Shown here: positions 17,781-25,350 of the stretch, piece after piece
Position numbering within the stretch: position 1 is the stretch's first letter
Layout of the letters: every line of letters starts with the position of its first letter
Origin: an uncultured Roseateles sp.
Lineage (GTDB): Bacteria > Pseudomonadota > Gammaproteobacteria > Burkholderiales > Burkholderiaceae
Direction: 5' to 3'
Assembly (NCBI GenBank): GCA_946886855.1
Contig: CAMPJJ010000022.1
Span: 1-64,000 of the forward strand
Length of the DNA: 64,000 nt
The notes under the pieces: model-generated
The model's input: the letters and a program-made list of their open reading frames with translations, nothing else
Databases searched by the model: none
Told to the model about the DNA's origin: nothing
Translations under genes and position numbers: made by a program

Positions 17781-17816
17781 TCGCGATACTGAGGGTGTCT
17801 AAGCCGGGTATCGCGA
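17781..17816. repeat. TCGCGATA inverted repeat between tnsA and XRE gene
   Basis: TCGCGATA (17781-17788) and TATCGCGA (17809-17816) are perfect inverted copies about 20 bp apart, in the non-coding gap beside the presumed transposon end. A transposase or regulator binding site is possible. Confidence 0.4.
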
Positions 17817-17860
17817 GATGCGCGGGTCAACGGGGCAAGCCGCGAGGTTTGTCCCGTTTT

Positions 17861-18283
17861 CTACATTTGGGCCTCCACATTGCGTTGACAGCGAGTCCTG
17901 CGCGGCGGTTCGTTCCAAGTGTCGGAGGCAGCCATCGGCATTCCGAGCACCTCATTGATGACGCGCACCTGCGCGGGCGTCAGGAGCGGCAGGGTGGCCC
18001 AAAACCGATCGACCAACCAGAACACATCCTCCGGCAGATCAGCCTCGACCGTGCGCCTTCTTCGCGATGCCAGAGCTGCGGAGCGCAGCCTGCGAGCATC
18101 TTCTTCAGACAGGCACAGCACATCCTGTAGACGATCGAGAACGTCCTGAGCAGGCGGCCCCTTAGTTCCGGCTTCCAAAGCAGAAAGGTAGCTCTGCTCG
18201 TAGCCGATCCTCTCCGCCAAATCGACTTGGCGGATGCCGCGTTGCATGCGCAGGGCGTGCAAAAAATGAGAGAACGGGCTCAT
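17861..18283 (-). CDS. XRE-family transcriptional regulator, possibly altered C-terminus
   Basis: A 140-residue protein with an N-terminal XRE helix-turn-helix (RMQRGIRQVDLAERIGYEQSYLSALE). It is divergent from the helicase/restriction operon across a 380-bp gap and may regulate it, as controller proteins do in restriction-modification loci. ATG 18283 (MSPFSHFLHALRMQRG) is preferred over upstream starts. The last 15-20 residues (PPRRTRCQRNVEAQM) are arginine-rich and not protein-like. The TAG stop falls inside the TGTAG that begins a candidate transposon end, so the original 3' end may have been replaced by insertion. Confidence 0.75.
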   Translation of the reverse strand: MSPFSHFLHALRMQRGIRQVDLAERIGYEQSYLSALEAGTKGPPAQDVLDRLQDVLCLSEEDARRLRSAALASRRRRTVEADLPEDVFWLVDRFWATLPLLTPAQVRVINEVLGMPMAASDTWNEPPRRTRCQRNVEAQM

Positions 18284-18567
18284 CGTGGAGCCCATTCTGC
18301 GCACGCGCCAATATCAATGCAATCGGAAATTTCGCTTCTAAATCAAAGCGTTATGTTTTGCAAATGCAAGATGGTGGATAGTGCATTGCGGAATGAATGG
18401 CTTTGCTTTTTTCACAGCGCAGCCGGGTCTGCCATAGGCGGGCGGACCTTCGCTACCGTTGGCGCAAAGTGACAACCCGTGCTGCTTGTGATTTGGTAAC
18501 GCTGAGCGCTTTTGGCTACGCGGGGGATTTCGTCCACCTTGTCGGACTGCATTTTTGAGCACCCAAC

Positions 18568-18602
18568 CCGCATGTGGACGCCCCGCGCCTGTCCGCATGT
18601 GG
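18568..18602. promoter_or_regulatory. Repeat-rich operator-like site before the helicase/RM operon
   Basis: CCGCATGTGG occurs twice as a direct repeat (18568-18577 and 18593-18602), and CATGTGGAC (18571-18579) with GTCCGCATG (18591-18599) forms a dyad matching at 8 of 9 positions. It lies 62-96 bp before the helicase ATG and between two divergent genes, a natural site for the neighbouring XRE regulator. The binding protein is inferred. Confidence 0.45.
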
Positions 18603-18663
18603 CCGGAGCGACTTTTTTTCATCCTTAGTTGATAGGTTAAATTGCAACGGGGAGTGGACAACG

Positions 18664-21600
18664 ATGAAGCTGATCCGAAACGCTGGCACCGACCGGGTAG
18701 TGGACCTTTTGGCGCCAGACTTGGTCCCTGGCAATCAGCTCGATCTCATGACAGCGGCGAGCTCGCTGTTCGCGTTTGAGGCGCTCCGAGAGGGCGCAGG
18801 CAAGCTCGACGCCGCTCGACTGCTGCTGCCAGCGGAGGCGTCTCACCTTAATCCGTTAGGCAGCGAAGGTGACCGCCCGGCGCGGAATCGGCTGCAGGCA
18901 CCGAGCCTTGCCAGGCACTTTGCAGAATGGATCCGCGCGAAGGTGGAAATCCGCTGCGCGCAGGGAACCATTCCCCAAGGACTCACGGTGGTCCGAGGTC
19001 CAGACGGCAAGGCCCGGCAAGCGGTTCACGGCTCTTTCGGCCTGTCGACCGACGGGCTCGGCATCACGCCTGGAAATCCACTCAGCTTCATCCAAGCCTC
19101 GGAATCTGGCCAAGAGGCTGAAATGCTGGCTCAGTGGTTCGACGCGCAGTGGGACAGCCTCGGGCAGCAACCCGATGCGAAGGAAGCGATCCTGCAAGCC
19201 CTGGACGAACTGGCCGCCGCGCGCGACCCGATGAGCGTCTACACGTTGATGCTCTACCACCTGTTCCGTGCTGACAGCCAGGACATGGACGAGGACCGCA
19301 TCGTCAAGTCGGCGACAGGCATCCGCAACACCGTCGTTTGGAAGAAGCTCTACAAGTTTCAGCGTGACGGCGTTGTCGGCGCCATCGACAAGCTGGATCG
19401 CTTCGGCGGCTGCATCATTGCGGACAGCGTCGGCCTCGGCAAAACCTTCGAGGCGTTGGCCATCATCAAGTACCACGAGCTGCGCAACGACCGCGTGCTG
19501 GTGCTGTGCCCCAAGCGCCTGCGCGACAACTGGACCATCTACAAGGCCAACGACCAGCGCAACCTCCTGGCCTCCGACCGCTTCAACTACGACGTCTTGA
19601 ACCACACCGACCTGTCCCGCGACGGCGGCCTGTCGGGCGATGTCAACCTCGCGCACATCAACTGGGGCAACTACGACCTGGTCGTCATCGACGAGTCCCA
19701 CAACTTCCGCAATAAGAAGGCTCCGAAGCAAGGCGCCGAGACGCGCTACGACCGGCTGATGCGCAAGATCATCCGAGAGGGCGTCAAGACCCGCGTGCTG
19801 ATGTTGTCGGCCACGCCGGTCAACAACCGCCTGGCCGACCTGAAGAACCAGATCGCCTTCGTCACCGAGGGCGACGACACCGCCCTTTTCGACCACGGCA
19901 TCGCCAGCATCGACAGCACCACACGCCGAGCCCAGAAGTCCTTCAACCGCTGGCTGGAGCTGCCCGAGGAAGCGCGCACGCCCCAGCTGTTGGTGGAGAT
20001 GCTGGGCTTCGACTACTTCGCGCTGCTGGATCACCTGACCATCGCGCGCTCCCGTCGCCATATCGAGAAGTACTACGGCACCTCGGAGACCGGCCGCTTC
20101 CCCGGCCGCCTGCCACCCATCAACATCAAGGCCGACGTCGATAAGGCCGGTGAGTTCCAGTCGATCAAGGAGATCAACTTCGAGATCCGCCGGCTCAAGC
20201 TGGCCAGCTACGCGCCGCTGCGCTACGTCAAGGAAGACAAGCTGGCTGGGTACGACGCCAAGTACAGCACCTCCATCCGCGGCGGCGAGAGCATCTTCCG
20301 CCAGGTCGACCGCGAGGAGAGCTTGATCCACCTGATGCGGGTCAACCTGCTCAAGCGGATGGAAAGCTCCGTCTTTTCCTTCGCCCTGACCGTGGGCCGA
20401 CAGCTCAAGGATGTCGACGAGACCCTGGCTCGGCTGCAGGCCTACAAGGCCGGCAGCGTCGGCGCCGAAGACGAGTTCGACGAGATCGACATCGCCGATG
20501 TTGACGTGGACGATCCCGCCTTCGAAACCCTGCTGGTCGGCCGCAAGGTCAAGGTGCTGCTCAGCGACATCGACCTCGCCCGCTGGCGTCAGGACCTCAC
20601 CGAAGACCGCAACCGGCTGGCCACGCTCAACGCCGCCGCCCTGCAAGTCGATGCCGCCCGCGACGACAAGCTCGGCAAGCTGCGCGACCTGGTCGCGGAG
20701 AAGGTGCGCAACCCCATCAACGCCGGCAACCGCAAGGTCATCGTCTTCACCGCTTTTGCAGACACGGCTGAGTACCTTTACGAGCACCTGGCGGACTGGG
20801 CCAAGACCCACCTAAAGGTCGAAGCTGCCCTGGTCACGGGCGCGGGGCGGAACCGGTCCACCCTGCCCGGTCTGCGCAAGGATCTAACCACGATTCTCAC
20901 CGCCTTCTCCCCCCGGTCCAAGGAGCGCCCTGCCAGCCTGGCGCACGAGGGCGAGCTGGACCTGCTGATTGCCACCGACTGCATCAGCGAAGGTCAGAAC
21001 CTGCAGGACTGCGACTGGCTGGTGAACTACGACATTCACTGGAACCCTGTGCGGATCATTCAGCGCTTCGGCCGTGTCGACCGCCTGGGCTCGCCCAACA
21101 CCAGCATCCAGCTCGTCAACTTCTGGCCCAACATGGAGCTGGAGGAGTACATCGGCCTGGAGCAGCGCGTCAGCGGCCGCATGGTGCTGCTGGATGTGTC
21201 CGCCACGGGTGAAGAAAACATCATCGAGCAGCAGTCCGGCGACCCGATGAACGACCTGGAGTACCGGCGTAAGCAGCTGTTGAAGCTGCAAGACGCCGTG
21301 ATCGACTTGGAAGACCTGTCCAGCGGCGTGTCCATCACCGACCTGACCCTCACTGACTACCGCATCGACCTGGCGCGCTACCTCAAGGCCCACCCGGGCA
21401 AGCTGGAGAGCATGCCCCTGGGTGCCTGCGCCGTCACCACCACCCACGAAGCCGACATCCCGCCCGGCATGCTGTTCTGTCTGCGCGCCGAGGGCGTCGC
21501 GGCCGAGAAGGCCGTCGACCCCAACTACCCGCTGGCGCCCATCTACCTGGTGCACATCGGCGAGCACGGCACTGTGCTTCTGCCCTACACGCAAGCGAAA

Positions 21601-21915
21601 CACGCGCTGGATCGCCTGAAGCGCCTGAGCATGGGCCGCGAGCTGCCCGATGCCGGCGCCGTCGCTCGCCACGCCAAGAGCACGCGGCAGTTCTCCGACA
21701 TGCGCCACGCCCAAGACCTCCTGTCCGCGGCGGTAGGCTCCATCGTCGGCAAGGGGGAGGAACGGGCAGTCGCCAGCCTCTTTGCACCGGGCGGCACCCA
21801 TGCCATGCGCGGCGAGTTCGCCGGCATGAACGACTTCGAAGTGCTGGCCTACCTGGTTGTCCTGCCGGGTTCATCAGCCACCGCTGGAGGTCCGGCAAGC
21901 ACGGCGGCGGCATGA
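18664..21915 (+). CDS. SNF2/SWI2-type DEAD-box helicase of the RM operon
   Basis: A 1083-residue superfamily 2 helicase. Motif I is IADSVGLGKT (near residue 260), motif II is VVIDESHNF (near 342), motif III MLSATPVNNR, and motifs V-VI ATDCISEGQNLQ and QRFGRVDRLGS. ATG 18664 follows GGGGAG. No nuclease motif is evident, so it is probably a translocase working with the methylase and Res proteins encoded downstream. The next gene overlaps it by 4 bp (ATGA). It differs from the Res helicase, making two helicases in one operon. Class 2 DISARM also has an SNF2 protein, but the other DISARM genes are absent. Confidence 0.88.
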   Translation: MKLIRNAGTDRVVDLLAPDLVPGNQLDLMTAASSLFAFEALREGAGKLDAARLLLPAEASHLNPLGSEGDRPARNRLQAPSLARHFAEWIRAKVEIRCAQGTIPQGLTVVRGPDGKARQAVHGSFGLSTDGLGITPGNPLSFIQASESGQEAEMLAQWFDAQWDSLGQQPDAKEAILQALDELAAARDPMSVYTLMLYHLFRADSQDMDEDRIVKSATGIRNTVVWKKLYKFQRDGVVGAIDKLDRFGGCIIADSVGLGKTFEALAIIKYHELRNDRVLVLCPKRLRDNWTIYKANDQRNLLASDRFNYDVLNHTDLSRDGGLSGDVNLAHINWGNYDLVVIDESHNFRNKKAPKQGAETRYDRLMRKIIREGVKTRVLMLSATPVNNRLADLKNQIAFVTEGDDTALFDHGIASIDSTTRRAQKSFNRWLELPEEARTPQLLVEMLGFDYFALLDHLTIARSRRHIEKYYGTSETGRFPGRLPPINIKADVDKAGEFQSIKEINFEIRRLKLASYAPLRYVKEDKLAGYDAKYSTSIRGGESIFRQVDREESLIHLMRVNLLKRMESSVFSFALTVGRQLKDVDETLARLQAYKAGSVGAEDEFDEIDIADVDVDDPAFETLLVGRKVKVLLSDIDLARWRQDLTEDRNRLATLNAAALQVDAARDDKLGKLRDLVAEKVRNPINAGNRKVIVFTAFADTAEYLYEHLADWAKTHLKVEAALVTGAGRNRSTLPGLRKDLTTILTAFSPRSKERPASLAHEGELDLLIATDCISEGQNLQDCDWLVNYDIHWNPVRIIQRFGRVDRLGSPNTSIQLVNFWPNMELEEYIGLEQRVSGRMVLLDVSATGEENIIEQQSGDPMNDLEYRRKQLLKLQDAVIDLEDLSSGVSITDLTLTDYRIDLARYLKAHPGKLESMPLGACAVTTTHEADIPPGMLFCLRAEGVAAEKAVDPNYPLAPIYLVHIGEHGTVLLPYTQAKHALDRLKRLSMGRELPDAGAVARHAKSTRQFSDMRHAQDLLSAAVGSIVGKGEERAVASLFAPGGTHAMRGEFAGMNDFEVLAYLVVLPGSSATAGGPASTAAA

Positions 21916-22676
21916 GTGCCGATGCACTGATCCACGCTATCGGTCTGCCCCATGCCACTCGGGTGGACCGGCGCGTGCCCAAGAAGCTGCTGGCCGAGCA
22001 CGGCGCTGCTACGGCGTCAGACAAGCGCCAGGTGCAGGACGGGGTAGACGAGGTCCAGTGGCTGGCATCCCTCAAGCCCCACCTGATCGGCGTGCCGGCC
22101 TTCAAGGATGCGCAGCGTGAGTACCTGGAGGTGGCGGTGCTGCGCCTGAAGCTGAAGCCCGGCACCAAGCCCGGCCGGCTGGCCGAGTTGCTGCATCGTG
22201 CCGTGCCCTACCCCACGCTGCTGCTCGCAAGCTCGGATCTCGGCGCCAGCCTGTCACTCGCGCACATCCGCGCTTCGCAGAACGAAGCGGACAAGACGGT
22301 GCTGGACGGCCCCGTCCTTTCTGTCTTGCTGCCGGATGCCAGTAGCGGGCAGGCCTTCTACGCGGCCATGGCGCTGGCCAAGCAGCCTCAGAACGACCTG
22401 TTCGCGCTCTACCAAGGCTGGCTGGACACAGCGGGCGCGCTGGACATCGCCGAGGAAACGGGCCACTTCCAGCCAAGCCTGACGCGCGAGCAGGCAGCGG
22501 CACGGCACGCCGCCTTGCAGGACTGCCGCCAGCTGAAGGCGCAGATCGCGCAGTTGCGCAGCCAGGCCGACAAGGAAAGGCAGATCGCACGCCAAGTGGC
22601 ACTGAACCAAGAGATCCATGCCGCGGAGCGCCAGCTGCTGACCTTGCAGCGCACGCTGTCCGGGGAGGCCGCATGA
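21912..22676 (+). CDS. DUF4391 protein
   Basis: A 254-residue protein with the DUF4391 pattern: VDRRVPKKLLAEHG, then VQWLASLKPHLIGVPAF, the beta region EYLEVAVLRLKLKP, and AELLHRAVPYPTLLL. The C-terminal 60 residues form a likely coiled coil (KAQIAQLRSQADKERQIARQ). It overlaps its neighbours on both sides by 4 bp. From what I know of the family, DUF4391 genes are recurrently found beside SNF2-like helicases and type III methylases, so it is probably a dedicated partner of the helicase. Biochemical function is unknown. Confidence 0.75.
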   Translation: MSADALIHAIGLPHATRVDRRVPKKLLAEHGAATASDKRQVQDGVDEVQWLASLKPHLIGVPAFKDAQREYLEVAVLRLKLKPGTKPGRLAELLHRAVPYPTLLLASSDLGASLSLAHIRASQNEADKTVLDGPVLSVLLPDASSGQAFYAAMALAKQPQNDLFALYQGWLDTAGALDIAEETGHFQPSLTREQAAARHAALQDCRQLKAQIAQLRSQADKERQIARQVALNQEIHAAERQLLTLQRTLSGEAA

Positions 22677-23398
22677 CGGACGCGCCAGCGCCGCACGACG
22701 CCGGCATTGCACTGGACGCGCTGGGCCAGGCACTTGCCCGAGCCGATGAACTGGATGAAGCCCTGATGGCGGCCATCGCCGCCGACCAGTACCGCCCCTA
22801 CGACGGGTCAGCGCGCATCAGCGCCAGCGTCAGCGCCGCCTGCGTGGCGCTGGAGCATGGCCGAGCGCTCCGGGTGCTGGTGGCTCAAGGGCTGCCCACT
22901 GCGGCGCTCAGCTTGCTCCGCCTGCAACACGAAGCCCTGACGCGCGCCGTGTGGCTGCTCTACGCGGCGACGGACCTCGCGGTGGACAAGCTCGCCGCCC
23001 CGCTGTCCAAGGAGACCGAAGCCGCGGCCAACAAGCTGCCGATGCTGGCCGACATGCTCAAGCAACTGGCCGACAAGCCGGCCGCGGCACAGCCGCTGCT
23101 CGGCCTGCAAGCGTTCAAGGACAACAACGCCGCGGCACTGAACTCCTTTGTGCACGGCGGCATCCACGCCCTGCACCGGCATGCGCAGGGCTTTCCTGAG
23201 CCACTGGTGATCGGCGCCCTGCGCAACTGCAACGGCTTGCTGTTGATGACTGGCATGATGCTGGCTGTACTGGCTGGTAGCCAGCCCATGGTGCGGCGCG
23301 TCAGCAGGCTCCAAGTTGAGTTTGCCGCTGATCTGCCGCCGCCCGTGCCAACCCACGCACGCGCCGATGGCGCCGTGGGTCAAGCCCAAGAGCACTGA
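22673..23398 (+). CDS. DUF6988-like helical protein
   Basis: A 241-residue, almost wholly helical protein. The core SARISASVSAACVALEHGRALR, then LPTAALSLLRLQHEALTRAVWLLYAA, resembles the DUF6988 family; the fold may be HEPN-like, but a clear RxxxxH ribonuclease motif is not visible. It overlaps the DUF4391 gene by 4 bp and is followed 19 bp later by the methylase. The alanine/proline-rich last 20 residues may be disordered. Its place inside the restriction-modification operon suggests a non-standard component. Family call is from pattern memory. Confidence 0.6.
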   Translation: MTDAPAPHDAGIALDALGQALARADELDEALMAAIAADQYRPYDGSARISASVSAACVALEHGRALRVLVAQGLPTAALSLLRLQHEALTRAVWLLYAATDLAVDKLAAPLSKETEAAANKLPMLADMLKQLADKPAAAQPLLGLQAFKDNNAAALNSFVHGGIHALHRHAQGFPEPLVIGALRNCNGLLLMTGMMLAVLAGSQPMVRRVSRLQVEFAADLPPPVPTHARADGAVGQAQEH

Positions 23399-23417
23399 AG
23401 TCCAAGAAGAACGAACC

Positions 23418-25337
23418 ATGTCCATCCAAAAGATCGAACTCGGCATGCCAGAGAGCCAGAGCGCTGACATCCTGGCCGACAACCTGGCCCGACTGAAGGC
23501 TCTATTCCCCGAGCTGGTGACCGAAGGCGGAAAGGGTCCGGCCATCGACATCGACGTGCTCAAGGCCCTGGTCGGCGATGCGACCGTGACCGACGCGGAA
23601 GAGAAGTACGGTCTGAACTGGCACGGCAAGCGCGCCGCGCGCCAGCTCGCCGTGACGCCCAGCACCGGCACGCTCCGCCCCTGCCCCGAAGAAAGCGTGG
23701 ACTGGGACACAACGCAGAACCTCATGATCGAGGGCGACAACCTCGAAGTGCTGAAGCTCCTGCAGAAGAGTTACGCCGGCAAGGTCAAGCTGATCTACAT
23801 CGACCCCCCGTACAACACCGGCAAGGACTTCGTCTACCCCGACAACTTTCAGGACAGCATCCAGAACTATCTGGAGCTGACCGGCCAGGTCGAGGGTGGC
23901 CGCAAGATCAGCAGCAACACCGATGCCAGCGGGCGTTTCCACACCGACTGGCTCAACATGATCTACCCCCGTCTTCGACTTGCGCGGGATCTGCTCAGCT
24001 CGGACGGCGCCGTCTTCATCTCAATCGACGACAACGAGGTCGCTAACCTCAGGAAGGTGTGCGACGACATCTTCGGCGCGGAAAACTTCGTTGCATCCGT
24101 CATCTGGCAGAAGATGGACAGTCCCAGCCGAAACGACGCTACGCGAGCTATCACCGACTACCACGACTACATCCTCGTCTACGCGAAGGCCAAGGATGCA
24201 GTGAGGCTCAAGCGGAAGTCAAAGGAGGAAATCCTCTCCGCCTACCCGCTTACGTTGCCTGATGGGCGCCTTGCCCGTCGCCGTCAGCTGAGGAAGAACG
24301 GAAAGAATGCAAGACGAGAGGACCGACCCACACTCTGGTTCAAGCTGACTGCACCCGACGGCACGGAAGTCTGGCCTTACGCGCCTGAAGGCTGGGAGGG
24401 ACGTTGGGTATTGTCGCCGGACACATGGGCAGAACGAGAAGCTGCCGGCCTGACCGAGTGGATCAAGCGAGACTATGGCTGGGCGCCCTACTACATCGAA
24501 GTGGCGCCAGACGAGCCAATGGTTCCTTGGCCAACACTATGGACGGATGTCGATCAAAATCGTCAAGCCAAAGCCAGATTCACGCAGTTGATGGGGCCTG
24601 GTGTCGAGTTCGACAACCCAAAGCCGCCGAACCTAATTCGTCAGATTCTCATGCTCGGCACGGAGCCTGGCGACCTGGTGCTCGACTTTTTCGCAGGATC
24701 TGGCGTAACAGGGGAGGCAACCCTCGCGCTGAATGCGGAGGACGGTGGAGGACGGCGCTTCATCCTAGTGCAGCTGCCCGAGAGCACGAGCAATGACAAG
24801 CTTCCGACGATCAGTGCGATCTGCCGTGAACGCGTCCGCAAGGCAGGGGCGGAGCTAGCTCAACAGTTTGCACAAGCTGAGGAAGAGCGCGAGCAGCGAG
24901 TAGACCTTGGATTCCGAACATTCCGCCTAGACACATCCAACATTAAGGCCTGGACTCCCCACAGGGATGACATCGCGCAGTCCCTGCTCGACCATCTTGA
25001 GCACGTGAATTCTGGTCGCAGCGATAACGACGTCCTGTTCGAGCTGCTGCTCAAGCTAGGCCTGGACCTGTGCGTGCCAATGCAGGAAAGGAAGATCGCG
25101 GGGAAGACGGTGCACAGCATCGGCGGTGGCGTCCTGCTCGCCTGCTTCGACGAAGGCATCAGTGTTGCCGATGCAGAGCCGCTGGCGCTGGGCATCGTGG
25201 CCTGGCACAAGGAGCAAGCCACAGCGGGCGAAGTGACCTGCGTCTTCCTCGACAGCGCCTTCGAGAACGATGTCGCCAAGACCAACTTGGCCGCCATCCT
25301 CGAACAGCACGGCATCGCCAAGGTGCGTAGCCTGTAA
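23418..25337 (+). CDS. mod: Type III DNA-methyltransferase (Mod)
   Basis: A 639-residue beta-class N6-adenine methyltransferase that protects host DNA and supplies sequence recognition to the type III complex. The catalytic motif IDPPYNTG is near residue 128, and the S-adenosylmethionine motif FFAGSGVTG near 424, the beta-class order with the target-recognition domain in between. ATG 23418 (MSIQKIELGMPESQ) is favoured over the longer open frame. Codon use in the middle and later part (about 24100-24950) is visibly less GC-rich at third positions than the ends, suggesting an exchanged recognition domain. Res follows 13 bp downstream. Confidence 0.92.
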   Translation: MSIQKIELGMPESQSADILADNLARLKALFPELVTEGGKGPAIDIDVLKALVGDATVTDAEEKYGLNWHGKRAARQLAVTPSTGTLRPCPEESVDWDTTQNLMIEGDNLEVLKLLQKSYAGKVKLIYIDPPYNTGKDFVYPDNFQDSIQNYLELTGQVEGGRKISSNTDASGRFHTDWLNMIYPRLRLARDLLSSDGAVFISIDDNEVANLRKVCDDIFGAENFVASVIWQKMDSPSRNDATRAITDYHDYILVYAKAKDAVRLKRKSKEEILSAYPLTLPDGRLARRRQLRKNGKNARREDRPTLWFKLTAPDGTEVWPYAPEGWEGRWVLSPDTWAEREAAGLTEWIKRDYGWAPYYIEVAPDEPMVPWPTLWTDVDQNRQAKARFTQLMGPGVEFDNPKPPNLIRQILMLGTEPGDLVLDFFAGSGVTGEATLALNAEDGGGRRFILVQLPESTSNDKLPTISAICRERVRKAGAELAQQFAQAEEEREQRVDLGFRTFRLDTSNIKAWTPHRDDIAQSLLDHLEHVNSGRSDNDVLFELLLKLGLDLCVPMQERKIAGKTVHSIGGGVLLACFDEGISVADAEPLALGIVAWHKEQATAGEVTCVFLDSAFENDVAKTNLAAILEQHGIAKVRSL

Positions 25338-25350
25338 CGGGGGTGCTGCG

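Larger units (their letters stand above)
10301..17865 (-). mobile_element. Tn7-like transposition module (ends unproven)
   Basis: A leftward operon encodes TnsA, TnsB, TniB/TnsC and two TniQ proteins with overlapping or abutting genes, then two small genes. Presence of TnsA means cut-and-paste chemistry, as in Tn7, rather than the TnsA-less Tn5053/Tn402 mode. In Tn7-like elements tnsA usually lies close to one transposon end, which would put that end between tnsA (17621) and the XRE gene; a TGT-starting candidate is at 17865. The other end, beyond the tniQ side, is not identified, so the coordinates cover only the module. No Cas genes are present. Confidence 0.75.

Noticed and set aside
18856..20811. 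651-residue minus-strand frame opposite the SNF2 helicase
   Set aside because: Antisense shadow with valine/leucine/glutamine/glycine-rich composition and no domain; helicase motifs are on the plus strand.
18664..25337. DISARM system
   Set aside because: SNF2 helicase and methylase are present, but no DrmA, DrmB or DrmC-like gene is found; Mod and Res make a type III system.
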